From Euptelea pleiosperma (taxonomy: Eukaryota; Streptophyta; Magnoliopsida; Ranunculales; Eupteleaceae), in assembly GCA_035048495.1 (NCBI GenBank), contig CM068543.1, forward strand, positions 21,007,751 through 21,071,750: DNA of 64,000 nucleotides. Reading direction: 5' to 3'. The notes below the pieces were generated by a model. The model was not told where the DNA came from and did not search any database. It saw only the letters and a list, made by a program, of their open reading frames with translations. Below are positions 11,162 through 22,044 of the stretch, one piece after another. The position numbers and the translations under genes were made by a program. The stretch's first letter is position 1, and each line of letters begins with the position of its first letter.

Positions 11162-11530
11162 ATGGGAAGTGAGTTGAAGAGAGGTTTGTTTCTATTTCTA
11201 GCGTTTGTTGTGATACTCCTCCCTACTACATTTAATCTGAGTGGAGGTGTTACACTGAAGATCAACACTGCTAACTCCTGGAGCAACGCCACTATCGCTG
11301 AATGCCTCGACGATGACCAAGAGTTCTTGATGGATTCGGAAGTAAATCGAAGACTTCTCCAAGGATCCGGAGGACATCCCGGTCAGAAAGCTACTAATTC
11401 CAGAGATCAGGTTTGCAAAGGGCGAGGAAGCGGACAATCTCATACACTATGCATTACAGACCCGAATCCGCCACCCCGTACGTGTAATACATTTTGCCAG
11501 CGTGAGAAAGTAAAATCCGGAATCAAGTGA
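11162..11530 (+). CDS. RALF-like secreted peptide precursor (RALF-1), 122 aa
   Basis: RALF precursors are secreted, cut by a subtilase (S1P) after a dibasic RR-x-L site, and the C-terminal peptide binds CrRLK1L receptors with LLG co-receptors. Here residues 8-25 form a hydrophobic signal peptide. Residues 45-66 give the family's prodomain signature IAEC...EFLMDSEVNRRLL, including the cleavage site. The C-terminal part has four cysteines (85, 97, 108, 112). It lacks the YISY motif of classical RALFs, which is typical of the divergent small RALF clade. The spacing of the last pair is C-x3-C instead of the usual C-x5-C, and the prodomain Cys seen in RALF-2 and RALF-3 (RCNGT) is Ser here (WSNAT). 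The start codon is the first ATG after the TATA box and is conserved in all copies. The frame is intact and single-exon, as is usual. Family call strong, receptor unknown. Confidence 0.85.
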   Translation: MGSELKRGLFLFLAFVVILLPTTFNLSGGVTLKINTANSWSNATIAECLDDDQEFLMDSEVNRRLLQGSGGHPGQKATNSRDQVCKGRGSGQSHTLCITDPNPPPRTCNTFCQREKVKSGIK

Positions 11531-11937
11531 AGACATCATCCCTCCCTCAATTATGTAATACTAGTTGGTGGCCTGTGCCCACGGTACTCCTAGACAAAGC
11601 CGTTTGTCAAAATTGGGTGTGAGTGGCTGAGATCCACCGTTCAGTTGGGAGATAAGATCTCGGCCCTTCTTTATGAAGTCTATAAGAGGGGGAGACATTC
11701 CCTCGAGGTGGTGTAATTTTATTTATTTTTGGCTCGTTTTTATTACTTTCAGGTAAATATTAGTACTTGGCTGGCACTTTGTACCTTGGAATTAGAAGAA
11801 ATATTCACTCATCTATATCTTTTTTTTATCCGATTTTTTTTTTTTTTGTGTGTGTGTGTGTTAAATATAAAGTTTAGTGGATCAGGAAAACAAACTTCTG
11901 CTCGTAGCAACCAACGTTGATCCTTCCCTCCAAAAAA
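11531..11937 (+). other. RALF-1 3' flank with a private ~170-bp insertion
   Basis: The 3' flank is collinear with that of RALF-2 (52903-53040): CCCTCAATTATGTAATA, then GGCTCGTTTTNATTA and TCAGGTAAATATTAG, then TGGAATT. About 11565-11735 is extra here and includes CTCTTAGACAAAG-like and AAGAGGGGGAGACATTCC stretches of unknown nature. A GT run (11847-11860) follows. No ORF of note. Confidence 0.5.
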
Positions 11938-12205
11938 AGCACCATGTGGCAATACTTTCAGGCCATGATTGGCCTCCTCTTTGATGGGATCTACACAAAA
12001 AAATCAACCTGATTGGTGACTTGTAGCCATTGGATTTGATAATTTTTTTTATGGGGTCGACATTTCTAGCAGTTGAATCCAAGCATTTTTTTTTGGATAT
12101 GCAGATCAATGGCTAGGTATCGTATCACCAATCATGATAATTTTTGGTGCTTAGGTCCATCTAGAGGTGAACTCAACATTCATGATGTCTACACATGGCA
12201 TTTTT
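11938..12205. mobile_element. Copy of a dispersed foldback repeat (CCTGATTGGTGA family)
   Basis: The left arm (AACCTGATTGGTGACTTGTAGCCATTGGATT, about 12007-12037) and right arm (CAATGGCTAGGTATCGTATCACCAATCATGAT, about 12109-12140) are inverted copies. The family recurs at 20620-20860, 22130-22390, 53228-53525 and 62290-62530, and in halves within the RALF upstream blocks. Flanking parts read GGCCTCCTCTTTGATGGGATC and GATGTCTACACATGGCA. No coding sequence. Confidence 0.55.
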
Positions 12206-12750
12206 TTTTTAGGGGGAGTGTGGGGGAAAAATATCTGATCTAATCCACACAATCTTTGAGGTCAGACGATTCGTATCTTGGTGATGATCGGACGACTCCG
12301 GTGCTTCAGGATGAAAACTGCTTTCTCCTCCGCAAAGGATAGGATGATCTCCAGATGGAAAGTGGTTGTACCTATTGACAATACTCCGACGCTCAAGTCA
12401 GTTTAGGATTCGTAATAGGGTTCAAAAAAATAGTAAAATGTTTCAGAGTTTTGGCTATCTGGATCTGGAGAGCAAGATCCTTTTCTCAGTCGTCATAGGA
12501 CCTGAGGTACCCGAGGTATCCAAGGTACCCGAGGTTATATTGTCATAGGACCCGATGTACCCGAGGTAATATTGTCATAGGACCCGAGGTGTCCGAGGTA
12601 CCCGAGCAATCCGAAGTACCCGATGTGGCGCTACCCGAGGTTCCAAGTGAAGTTTTTCCAATTCCAAGTTTTACGGGACGCCACGTGTCAGTCGAAGGAT
12701 GTGACACGTGGCACAATTTCATACGTCCACGTGTCAACAGTTTTTACCCC
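12206..12750. repeat. LTR-like remnant with short ACCCGAGGT repeats
   Basis: About 12380-12425 (TACTCCGACGCTCAAGTCAGT) matches the fossil gypsy LTR-like piece at 8910-8945. From 12499 to 12650 a 9-bp motif, ACCCGAGGT, and variants recur about ten times, interspersed with two copies of ATTGTCATAGGACCCGA. CACGTGTC/GACACGTG elements follow at 12681-12740. The region is non-coding. I read it as part of an old gypsy LTR rather than a gene. Confidence 0.45.
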
Positions 12751-13515
12751 CCACACCAAGTCCATTAATTATATCGTTATAATTGCCTCTTTTAAACCTT
12801 GCTCCAAACCAATGTCAAGTCAGTGAAATAATTCCAAAATACCAGGCTATAGGAGTGATGTTGGCCGAGCAATCAAAGAGGTGGGCATTGATTAGGTTGT
12901 CTAGATCAGTAAGCATGCGCTGCTAAGGAAGACCAAAAGAAATGGAGACAAGGCCTTTGGGTCCCACTTAAGAAAGGTGATGGGAAATGGAAAGACTATG
13001 GAAGAGCACTAAAAGTAGTTTTTAAAATTTAAAAATAATAGTCCTCGTGAATGAGAAAGTGAGGAATGCTATTAGCCATACAATAAAATGCTACCTAGAA
13101 GTGCTAATGCTATTAATGTTTACAACAAAAAAAAATGCTATTAACAAAATAAGGGAAAGTTGATTGATTGAGATGATTTGGTCATGTTCAACGAAATTCA
13201 ATTACAGCCCAATGAGAAGGAAAGTGCAAGTCGAAAGTTCTAAAATGACAGAGAGAAAATTTAAAAGAAAAATTTGTAAATTAAGGTTTCAAGACATGGG
13301 CCCTACTTGGTTCACAGCAAATTGAGTGCAATGCACTCACTTGCCACAATTTTGGGATTGCATGTGATTGGTCGGAAGCGTGCAAGTGGTTGACACGCCG
13401 TTGCAAACTTCTTAACAAAATAGATGCAAGCAAGTGCAGCCCAAAAACTGATGTAAGTGGGTGCATGGTGTTAGCTCAACATTTTTTTTCGAAAAACAAT
13501 AATAATAATAACAGC

Positions 13516-13912
13516 CATGGTTTTAAAAACAGCCGTTTAAACGGTTTTAACGGCCGTTTAAACGGTTTTAACGGCTGTTTAAACGGTAATGCCCCAAGCC
13601 CGTTTCCGTTAAAACTGTTTAAACACGTTTTAGCGGTTTTGAAAAAAACAGCCGTTTTTTTGTTTTAACGGCTGTTTAATTCTTAAAAATTTTGCGAAAA
13701 AAATGGCCTTTAAATCCGTTAAATTCTTTTCTTTTTTTTTTCGAATTTCAAAATTTGAATTTCAGTGCCATTTTTTCCGTTTTTTTCTGTTAGAATCCGT
13801 TTAATTCCATTCTTTTCCATTTTTGCCCCTAGCCATTTCAATCCGTTTAAACGGTTTAAACGGTAACGCCCCCAGTCCATTTACTCGTTAAAATGGCCTC
13901 CTTAAAACCTTG
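13516..13912. mobile_element. CAAGGTTTTAAA-type MITE (GCCGTTTAAACGGC-rich), unit 1 only
   Basis: Left end CATGGTTTTAAAAACAGCC and right-end complement CAAGGTTTTAAGGAGGCC. Flanking 8-mers ATAACAGC and ATAACAAA match at 6 of 8. The interior is built of TTTAAACGG / CCGTTTAAA palindromes. The equivalent site in unit 2 (about 16925) is empty, so it inserted after the unit was duplicated. A close relative lies at 62659-63066. Confidence 0.65.
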
Positions 13913-14073
13913 ATAACAAAACAACCACCGTTATTATTTTTTATTATTAGTATTTTTTTATTTTTTTATTTTCTATTTTTTGATATAGCTCGTCGAGGTT
14001 CTCTAACCCCAAGCTTTCCCCTCCAAAACTATAATAACAATGATAATAAAATAATAATAATAATTATTATAAT

Positions 14074-14460
14074 CAAGGTTTAATGGGACCATTATAGTGG
14101 TACAACAGACTTGGGGCGTTATCATTTTTTTCCATTATAAGGACCGTTATAACGAATTGTAACGCTCGGGGGCAAAAATAGAAAATAATGGGAAAAACAG
14201 AAAAATGGCACTGAAATTCAAATTTTTAAAAATAAAAATAACGAAAAATAACTGAAATAAATGTCATTCTTATCACAAAATTTTCCAGAAAATAAACATC
14301 TTGATTTTCTTTATTACGGAAAAAAATGGAAAATAACATCCATTATCACAAAAATAACAGCTTATTTTTAAGCATTTTAACGGTGCATAACATAACGGGG
14401 AGGTCCGAATCCGTTATAATGGCCGTTATTTTTGTTATAACAGTCATTGTTTAAACCCTG
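14074..14460. mobile_element. CAAGGTTTAA-type MITE (GTTATAACGG-rich)
   Basis: Starts CAAGGTTTAATGGGACCATT and ends with the complementary GTTTAAACCCTG. Typical internal words are GGGGCGTTA, GGGGGCAAAAATAGAAAAT and CGTTATAATGGCCGTTAT. The copy in unit 2 is at 17096-17446 at the equivalent place, so this insertion is older than the duplication. Further copies lie at 54476-54827 and 60837-61148. Confidence 0.65.
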
Positions 14461-14762
14461 ATATAATAACATGCAATAATTATAATTATAATTAATAATA
14501 ATAATAATAATAATGAAAATAGCAATGACAACAATAATAATTTTATTGTATATTTTTTTGTAAAATCGGGAAATAAAATAATCCATTGCATTAATTCATT
14601 TGCAATGCATTAACAACCAACAGCTAAACTTCAATTGCATCTATTTACATGGCATGAACCAAACAGTTGTAAGTGACTTACATCGCAAGTGATTGCAACA
14701 CAATTCGTTGCATTTGCACTGAAGTGCAAAATGTACCCACGTGCAGCGAACCAAGCAGGGCC

Positions 14763-16164
14763 ATGGTTTTTAAATGGGCAGATTTGGTTACTAGAGCGAG
14801 AGATTAGGGTTGGAACGTGGAGGGTGTTTGTTTTTTTTTTTTGTGTCTTTTATTTTAATGTATATTCTTATCCTCTGTATTCATTATAGCTGTTTTAGCA
14901 GGCTTCCTTAGCATCCAAGGCATTTTTAATAAAGCATTTATAATTATCAAAGGAAAAAAATTTCAAGTTTAGATTTTAAGAAACTTTCATATTATTTGTA
15001 TTATAATATTTGTTTTGGCGCAAAAATGGAGATTGAAAACATGTTATAATACTTGCCAAAAGGTTTTTTCAATATAAAAATTTAAATGTTTCAATGCTCA
15101 GCCCAAAATTATCTGAAATATAAAATTTAAAGGATTGAAAAAATCATATTAAAATCTATATAGGTTATCTTTGCAAGTGCAATTTTAATAATTATTATAG
15201 TTTTCTACTAAGAAAAAGATAAATAAAGTTATGCCTGAATTATAAGATTAGATTTTATTATTATTTTATCCATTCCATTGATTTAAAATTAGTTATTTTT
15301 TCTTTCATTGTATTTTTGATATTTTAAAATTTTTGAATTTAGAAGATTGATTTATTATTTGAGTTTTTTTGTTTTAGTTTTCTCTTTTTAGTTTTTTTTA
15401 ATGGATGAAGGTATTTGTTAAAAGTGGAGATTCTTTAACTTTTCTTTTGCAATTTAAAGATCAAATCTTACTTCATGACCAAATCCATGTGGGTACCAAG
15501 ACCAAGATGAAAAAGATCGAAGAAAACACTCGAAACACACGGCTAGCTAGAAATCACCAATATCTCCTTATGCTGGGTCAAATATTCATGGAGTCCATCT
15601 GTGGACCTGAAAGAGTGATACGTGACATTTGTGAGAGAAGAGGGTAGGGTAGACTATGGGCGACTTGACTTGTCAACGTTCTTTTACGAAAGGGATGTCA
15701 TCATGTCACAGCGTGTTGCATGTATGAGAGGGCAGACTTTTGTAACCATTTAGACAATAAAAGAATGAATAAAAAAGCAAGAACATGAATTACCTATAAA
15801 AAATCAAAGGAAAAGAGACAAAAGAAATAGGGACCAAACTTTCATTCATTCAGTGGATACAATATGTGAGAGGAAAACCTTATCCTCCGTCTCTTTAAAG
15901 CTAAAGATATTAAATTTCTCAAATTTGCCTAAATGCTCCTCGCAATATCTATATTTCTTGTATTTTTTTTTTTTTTGCCAATTAAGCTTGGTGTTAGGCG
16001 GACCCCTACCTGAATTTGATAAAAAAATATATTACAATCTGTTGTAAATACACCCAGAGGCGTCCTCAGCTACAATTACAATGAGATCTTAGGGAAATGA
16101 CGGAGGTTCAGCTACAATTTTCGTTTTGACCCTGAGTGTTACAATTTATTATAACGAAAAAAAA
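14763..16164. other. Remainder of duplication unit 1, no gene seen
   Basis: AT-rich sequence. The longest open stretch, 15405-15647, has no recognisable domain and its partner in unit 2 (18464-18720) does not conserve the reading frame, so I do not call it a gene. About 16140-16230 holds an end of the CAAGGTTTAA repeat family (CCATTAATTATACCGTTATA). Confidence 0.55.
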
Positions 16165-17476
16165 TGGTAACGCCCCAAGTCCATTAATTATACCGTTATA
16201 ACGGCCCCTTTTAAACCTTGCTACATACCAAAGTCAAGTCAATGAAATAATTCCAAAATACCAGGCGGTGGGAGCGATGTTGGCCAAGCAATCGAAGAGG
16301 TGGGCATTGATTAGGTTGTCTAGATCGGTAAGCATGTGTTGCTATGGAAGACCAAAAGAATAAGGACTAGACAAGGCTTCTGGGTCCCACATAAGAAAGG
16401 TGATGGGAAATAGAAAGACTTAAGGAAGACCGAATCAGAAATAAAAGTAGTTTTTAAAATTTAAAAATAGTCCTAATAAACGATAAAATGAGGAATGTTC
16501 TTAACCATACAATAAAATGCTATCGAGAAGTGTTAATGTATTGTTTGTTAGCAAGCCTCCTCAACAAAATAAGGGAAAGTCGATTGAGATGATTTGGTCA
16601 TGTTCAACGAAAATCGATGACAGCCCATTGAGAAGGATGTGCAAGTTGAAAGTTCCAAAATCACAGAGGGAAAAGTTTAAAAAAAATGTAAATTAAGTTT
16701 CAAGACATGGGCCCTGCTTGGTTCGGTTCACAACAAATTTAGTGCAATGCACTCAGTTGCCACAATTTTGGGATTGCAAGTGCTTGGTTGGAGGCATGCA
16801 AGTGGTTGACAAGCCCTTGCAAACTCCTTAACAAACTTGATGCAAGCAAGTGCAGCCCAAAAACTGATGCAAGTGGGTGCATTGTGTTAGCTCAACATTT
16901 TTTTTTCCGAAAAACAATAATAATAATGACAAGAACAACAACAACAACAAAAACTACAACCATGATTATTTTTTTTTATTTTTTATTTTTTATGTTTTTA
17001 TTTTCTATTTTTTTATATAGCTCGTCGGGGTTCCCAAACCCCAAGCTTTCCCCTCCAAAACAATAATAACAATAATAATTATAATCAAGGTTTAAAATGG
17101 GCCATTATAATGGTACAACGGACTTGGAGCTTTATCATTTTTTCCGTTAAAAGGACCGTTATAACGAATTGTAACGCTCGGGGGCAAAAATGGAAAATAA
17201 TGGGAAAATAAATGAAAATAACGGAAAATAACTGAAATAAATATCATTCTTTCGTGAAATTTTTCAGAAAATAGAGATCGTTATTTTCTTTATTATAAAG
17301 GGAAAAAAATGGAAAATAACATCCATTATCACAAAAGTAACAGCCATTATTTTTAAGCATTTTAACGGTACATAACTTAACGGGGGAGGTCCGAATCCGT
17401 TATAATGGCCGTTATTTTTGTTATAACAGCCAATTTTTAGACCATGATATAATAACAATAATTATAATTATAACTA

Positions 17477-17534
<58 letters not shown>

Positions 17535-19150
17535 CAGCAATGACAACAATAATAATTTTATTGTGCATTTTGTTTTGTAAAATCAAGAAATAAAATAATC
17601 CATTGCATTCATTTGCAATGCATTAACAACTAATCAGCTAAACTTCAATTGCATCTATTTACATGGCGTGAACCAAACAGTTGTAAGTGACTTACATCAC
17701 AAGTGATTGCAACACAATTCATTGCATTTGCACTGAAGTGCAAAATGCACCCAAGTGCAGCGAACCAAGTAGGGCCATGGTTTTTAAATAGGCAAACTTG
17801 GTTAGCAGAGCAAGAGATTAGGGGTGGAACGTGGAGGGTGTTTTGTTTTTGTGTCATTTATTTTGATGTATATTCTTTTCCTCTGTATTCATTATAACTG
17901 TTTTAGCAGACTTCCTTAGCGTCCAAGGCATTTTTAATTATTAAAAAAAAAGTTTTCAAGATTAGATTTTAAGAAACTTTCATATTATTTGCATTATAAT
18001 ATTTGTTTTGGTGCAAAAATGGAGATTGAAAACATGTTAATACTTGCCAAAAGGTTTTTTCAATATAAAATTTTAAATTTTTTAATGCTCAGCCAAAATT
18101 ATCTAAAATATAAAATTTAAATTATCTTTTTTTTTTTTGTGTAAATCTTTTTTTTTTTGTGTAAATCATATTTAAATTATCTTTACTAGGGATTGAAAAA
18201 ATCCTATTAAAATCTATATAGATTATCTTTGTAAGTGCAATTTTAATAATTATTATAGTTTTCTACTGAGAAAAAGATAAATAAAGTTATGCCTAAATTA
18301 TAAGATTAGATTTTATTATTATTTTATCTATTCCATTAATTTAAAATTAGTTTTTTTTTCTTTCGTAGTATTTTGATATTTTAAAAAATTTGAATTTAGA
18401 AGAATGATTTATTTGAGTGTTTTTTTTTAGTTTTCTCTTTCTAATTTTTTTAATGGATGAAGGTATTTGTTAAAAGTGAAGATTCTTTAATTTTTCTTTT
18501 ATAATTTAAAGATCAAATCTTACCACCTTTTTAATTTAAGGTTTTATCAGGACTTCGTGACCAACCCATATGTCTACCAAGACCAAGATGAAAAAGATTG
18601 AAGAAAACACTCAAAACACACGGCTAGAAATCACCAATATCTCCTAGGACTGGGTCAAATATTCATGGAGTCAATCAGTGGACCTGAAAGACTGATACGT
18701 CACATTTGTGGGAGATGAGGGTAGGGTCAACTATGGGCAACTTGACTTGTCAACTATCTTTTTCGAAAGGGATGTCACAGTGTGTTGCATGTATGAGAGG
18801 GCAGACTTTTGTAAAAATCAAAGGAGAAGAGACAAAAGAAATAGGGACTAAACTTTTATTCATTCAGTGGATACAATATGTGTGAGGAAAACCTTATCCT
18901 CAGTCTTTTTAAAGCTAAAGATTCTAAATTTCTCAAATTTCCCTAAATGCTCCTAGCAATAACTATATTTCTTGTATTTTTTTTTTTTTTGCCGAATTAA
19001 AATTGGGGTTAGGCAGACCCCTACTTGAATTTGATAAAAAAATAAAAATAAATAAAAAAAATAAAAGATATTACAATCTATTGTAGATACGCCAGGAGGC
19101 GTCCTTAGCTACAATTACAATGAGATATTGGGGAAAGGACTGAGGTTCAA
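16165..19150 (+). repeat. Direct duplication, unit 2
   Basis: Partner of 12750-16110. It contains the TIR element copy at 16710-17776 with ATG on both sides, and the MITE copy at 17096-17446. An expanded AAT run (17475-17530) replaces a shorter one in unit 1, and a local TTTTTTTTTGTGTAAATC duplication (18131-18168) is private to this unit. No gene. Confidence 0.8.
17475..17530 (+). repeat. (AAT)n microsatellite
   Basis: About 18 tandem AAT triplets directly beside a MITE; the unit 1 equivalent (about 14490-14515) is much shorter. Confidence 0.9.
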
Positions 19151-19600
19151 AGGTAGAACAAGCATTTAGTATATTTAAAGATGCTAAAAGGTATGCTGCC
19201 CTATTGGTTTCCCTGAACACATGATGGATATCTATATCCTTAAATTGAGACCAATACATCTTTATGGATCTAACTAACTTGCGGGCTTGCCATGTGTGAA
19301 TAGTATCATTTTTAATGATACTCACTGCCTGGGAAGAGTCCGTGGCCACCTAGATTTTCCTCATATTATGCTGTACAAAGGCTTATAGCTATAGCTTCAA
19401 GTTCGTGAACAATAACCAAGACAGCTTTACCTCCTCAATTAAAAGTAATGATGGCTTCACTTTGGGAGTCACGAAAAATGCCTTGGAGGGTACCCACCAT
19501 ATAGGTTACTCATAGAACCATCCGTATTCAAAAGAACATAGTCCATAGTTGGCCCAATCCATTTACATTTAGTACGGATATGATGATGATGATATTCAAT
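19071..19600 (-). pseudogene. LINE-derived RNase H-like domain fragment
   Basis: Minus-strand reading gives the plant LINE-type RNase H fold (RVT_3 type). It begins LLNTDGSM (about 19510-19535), followed by frameshifted strand pieces with KAVLVIVHELEAI. An intact stretch from 19349 then reads ATDSSQAVSIIKN, then WSQFKDIDIHHVFRETNRAA, ending near 19071. The catalytic Asp positions in NTDGS and ATDSS are kept, but frame breaks between them rule out a working protein. It corresponds to the C-terminal end of a non-LTR element; no reverse transcriptase is adjacent. Confidence 0.65.
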
Positions 19601-20530
19601 GTCTATACACCAAGAGCTGAAGAATTCTCACATCCTCGGAGAGTCTTCAACATTATCTAGCTTTGAATGAGCAATAATTAATTCATTAATTAATAACTAG
19701 TGCAAATTAAAAATGTACAGGCTTAGGGTCAATCCGTGGTGTAATATAATGAGTTTAATACAGTGGTTGTTTCTCCACTTATACCTTCTCTTATAGGCTT
19801 CAATAAAGAAGGGCTGAGATCTTATCCCCCAATTGGATGGTGGATTGCCGTGGCAAATGCTTTGTGGACGAGTGTCGTGGGCATGGGCCACCCACTAGTT
19901 TTAACGTTATCTAATACGAAGAGTCTTAAGTGTAGGAGATATATACTTTAAACATAAAATTGTTGATCCCGCCTCTTGCATGTGTTCATGCAATGATGTT
20001 TATTGGCCATTTGTGCATGAATACTACATGCACAACTATGGCATTCACAAAATGGAAACCAAGATCATCACCATCTTATTTCTATTACTGTGGAAAAATG
20101 ACACAAATCAAGGTTCTCCTCTAGGAACACTAATAATTTCTTCCGTGAGTGTCCCAAATGGACCCCAACATGGCAAGGAGTGCTCTTTCCAGGAAGTGAT
20201 TTTAAACATCAAGACTCTTTTATAGAGTTGGGGAAGCATCTCTTGAGGGGTACGTACCTTCTTTAAGGACATGGTCTTTAGTTTTGATCGTTTTTTATTA
20301 TAACTTTTTTGACTTTTATCTTTCTGGTGTATTTTGAGATCTCCTCAATCTCCTTCTATCAATATATTTTGGACTTATCAAAAAAAGAAATCATGGTTGG
20401 CAACCCCAAGGTTTGACTGCGGGTCAAAAGAAATTTTGAGTTCAACTCTCCTTTGCCACCCCCGGAAAGAGTAGGGTAATAAGTGGCCCAGTCCACATTA
20501 ACTCTCCCAATACACTCCGACATGTGTGCA
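19601..20530. other. Intergenic, no gene seen
   Basis: Short open stretches at 19763-19951 and 19980-20225 have no recognisable motif. About 20250-20390 (CTTTTATCTTTCTGGTGTATTTTGAG..CAATATATTTTGGACTTATCAAAAAAAG) resembles the 3' tail of a plant LINE ending in an A-rich tract. Confidence 0.45.
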
Positions 20531-20880
20531 GAGCCATCTCTACCATAAGGCGGTAACCTTAGGCCCCAGGTGAGAGAAGGCCCCCCAGCCCATGTAAGAG
20601 AAGGCCCCAGCCCACTAACCGCATGGATGTTTAGCCCACCCTTTGTTGGATATACAAACTAAAAATTAATCCAATTGGTTATCTCTAGCCATAGATTTTA
20701 GTACTTTTTAGGATTGGATTCCAACCATTGGATTAAGCATGTTTTTTGAGTAGTAAATTCAATGGATAGAAATCAACAATCAAGCTGACTTTTAGTGTTT
20801 TATCCACCAATAGGTGGGCTGAACATCCACGCAGTCAGTAGGCCCAAAACATAATTTATGTAGGGCGCCGCCAGAGTCCT
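20531..20880. repeat. TTAGGCCCCAGGTGAGAGAAGG repeat, copy 1
   Basis: Shares with 22045-22430 the order CTCTACCATA, AAGGCGGT, CCTTAGGCCCCAGGTGAGAG, then GGATGTTTAGCCCACC, TATACAAAC, ATTGGTTAYCTCTA, then ATCCACCAATA and GGGCTGAACATC. The inner part is the same foldback family as at 11938. Non-coding. Confidence 0.6.
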
Positions 20881-22044
20881 CTACATGGATTGCATCAGGA
20901 TTACGGAATCCTCTTCATCTAAACAGACCCTTATTTACTTTTGTTACTATTGTCGCGAGATCTGAATGGGACTGCAAAAATTCCCCTAAAAAACGTTCAA
21001 ATCCTTCAGCTGATTGATGAAACAAAGTTCAATTACGAACCAAGGATTTATGGAGAATAGAACTTAGAAATCCAAAGCTAGCTAGGTCCTACTTTATTGG
21101 AAGATTTGTGAAACTAGAGCAGCACCTAGGAGTAGAAGATTTGTGCAAATTCATATTAAAAGCACATTACCTTTGACATCTTGTAGTCCTCAAATTCCCA
21201 GAACCATCCAAAACACTTTCTCCAAGATCAATGTACCACACTAGCATTTTCTACAGCTTGCAAAAAATTCTCTCACCACGCTTCTCTTCTGAGTCCCTAA
21301 GTTCCATCAAACCAGAAGATTTAGTTTTCCTGATTTTCATTCAAGCCCCTACCAGGTTTTTGTCCTAAAGTCATAATCCATCTCACTTCTATTACTATAC
21401 TTGTTAGCCCAATTTTCAACTATACTACATTTGATTATATAAATCCTCATAATTAAAAACCCTAGTCAGACATAGCTCCATAGACCACTCGAAGCCCTAA
21501 TTGCAAACCTCCAGTGAGAAAGAACTTGAATGAAAATACAACAAAGACCAATGACAGCTCCAGTGAGAAAGAACTTTGGTTCAATTCGAAGGCTTTCAAA
21601 TGGTGAAAAGAATGACGAAAATGATGTAGATTGAGGTGGTAAGAAATGATTTGAAGGCACATGCCTTGACAAAAGACATAGCTTTAGATAGAGTCGATGA
21701 AGAAATAAGATCGTGTTACTTATTAAAAGAATTAAAAATTAGACAGATTGATGTTGCTGACCCCAAATAGTTGGGATAAGGCGTAGATGATTATGATAAT
21801 TTTCTTTCAATGGTCCAAATTAAAGAATAAACCAGTTTGGATGGTAGTGGTCATCTGATCAAGTTGAATTCCAGCATAGGAGATCTAGGTCAGACCTAGC
21901 AATTGGTAAATCCCGCTATTAGGATCGAAGATCCTATAAGATAATCGATTCCCTTCCTCCAATTTAATTGATTCTCCTTCAACGTGTTTTGCAAATGAGA
22001 TTACAACCCTTTAAATAGATTCTTACCAAGGCTCTTACTTATCA
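20881..22044. other. Intergenic, with a probable LINE tail near 21650-21800
   Basis: No gene is recognised. At 21754-21800 GTTGCTGACCCCAAATAGTTGGGATAAGGC, followed by GATGATTATGAT, resembles the 3' ends of plant RTE-type LINEs, which carry a short GATGAT-like repeat after a conserved ...GACCCC...GGGATAAGGC stretch. The open stretch opposite (21462-21672) has no motif I know. Confidence 0.4.

Larger units (their letters stand above)
13299..14762. mobile_element. TIR element with GGCCCTRCTTGGTTC ends (unit 1 copy)
   Basis: The left end GGCCCTACTTGGTTCAC and the right end (complement GGCCCTGCTTGGTTCGC) match at 15 of 17 positions. Subterminal TTGCACTT/AAGTGCAA and TGCAATGCA words are plentiful, giving long fold-back ends. 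ATG stands on both sides and could be a 3-bp target duplication, though this is weak evidence. There is no transposase. Two other repeats are nested inside (13516-13912 and 14074-14460). Confidence 0.55.
12750..16110 (+). repeat. Direct duplication, unit 1 (partner 16165-19150)
   Basis: Landmarks occur in the same order and strand in both units: CCAGGC...GATGTTGGCC (12843 / 16260), GGCCCTRCTTGGTTC (13299 / 16710), AGCTCGTCGRGGTTC (13987 / 17020), GCAGCGAACCAAG (14742 / 17757), and GTTTTTTCAATATAAA (15063 / 18054). They continue through GGCTAG...AATCACCAATATCTCCT (15541 / 18621) and CTACAATTACAATGAGAT (16070 / 19109). Unit 1 is longer mainly because of the repeat at 13516-13912. No intact gene lies in either unit. 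Confidence 0.8.

Noticed and set aside
15405..15647. 80-codon open frame in duplication unit 1
   Set aside because: The paralogous unit 2 sequence (about 18464-18720) does not keep the frame, and no motif is recognisable.
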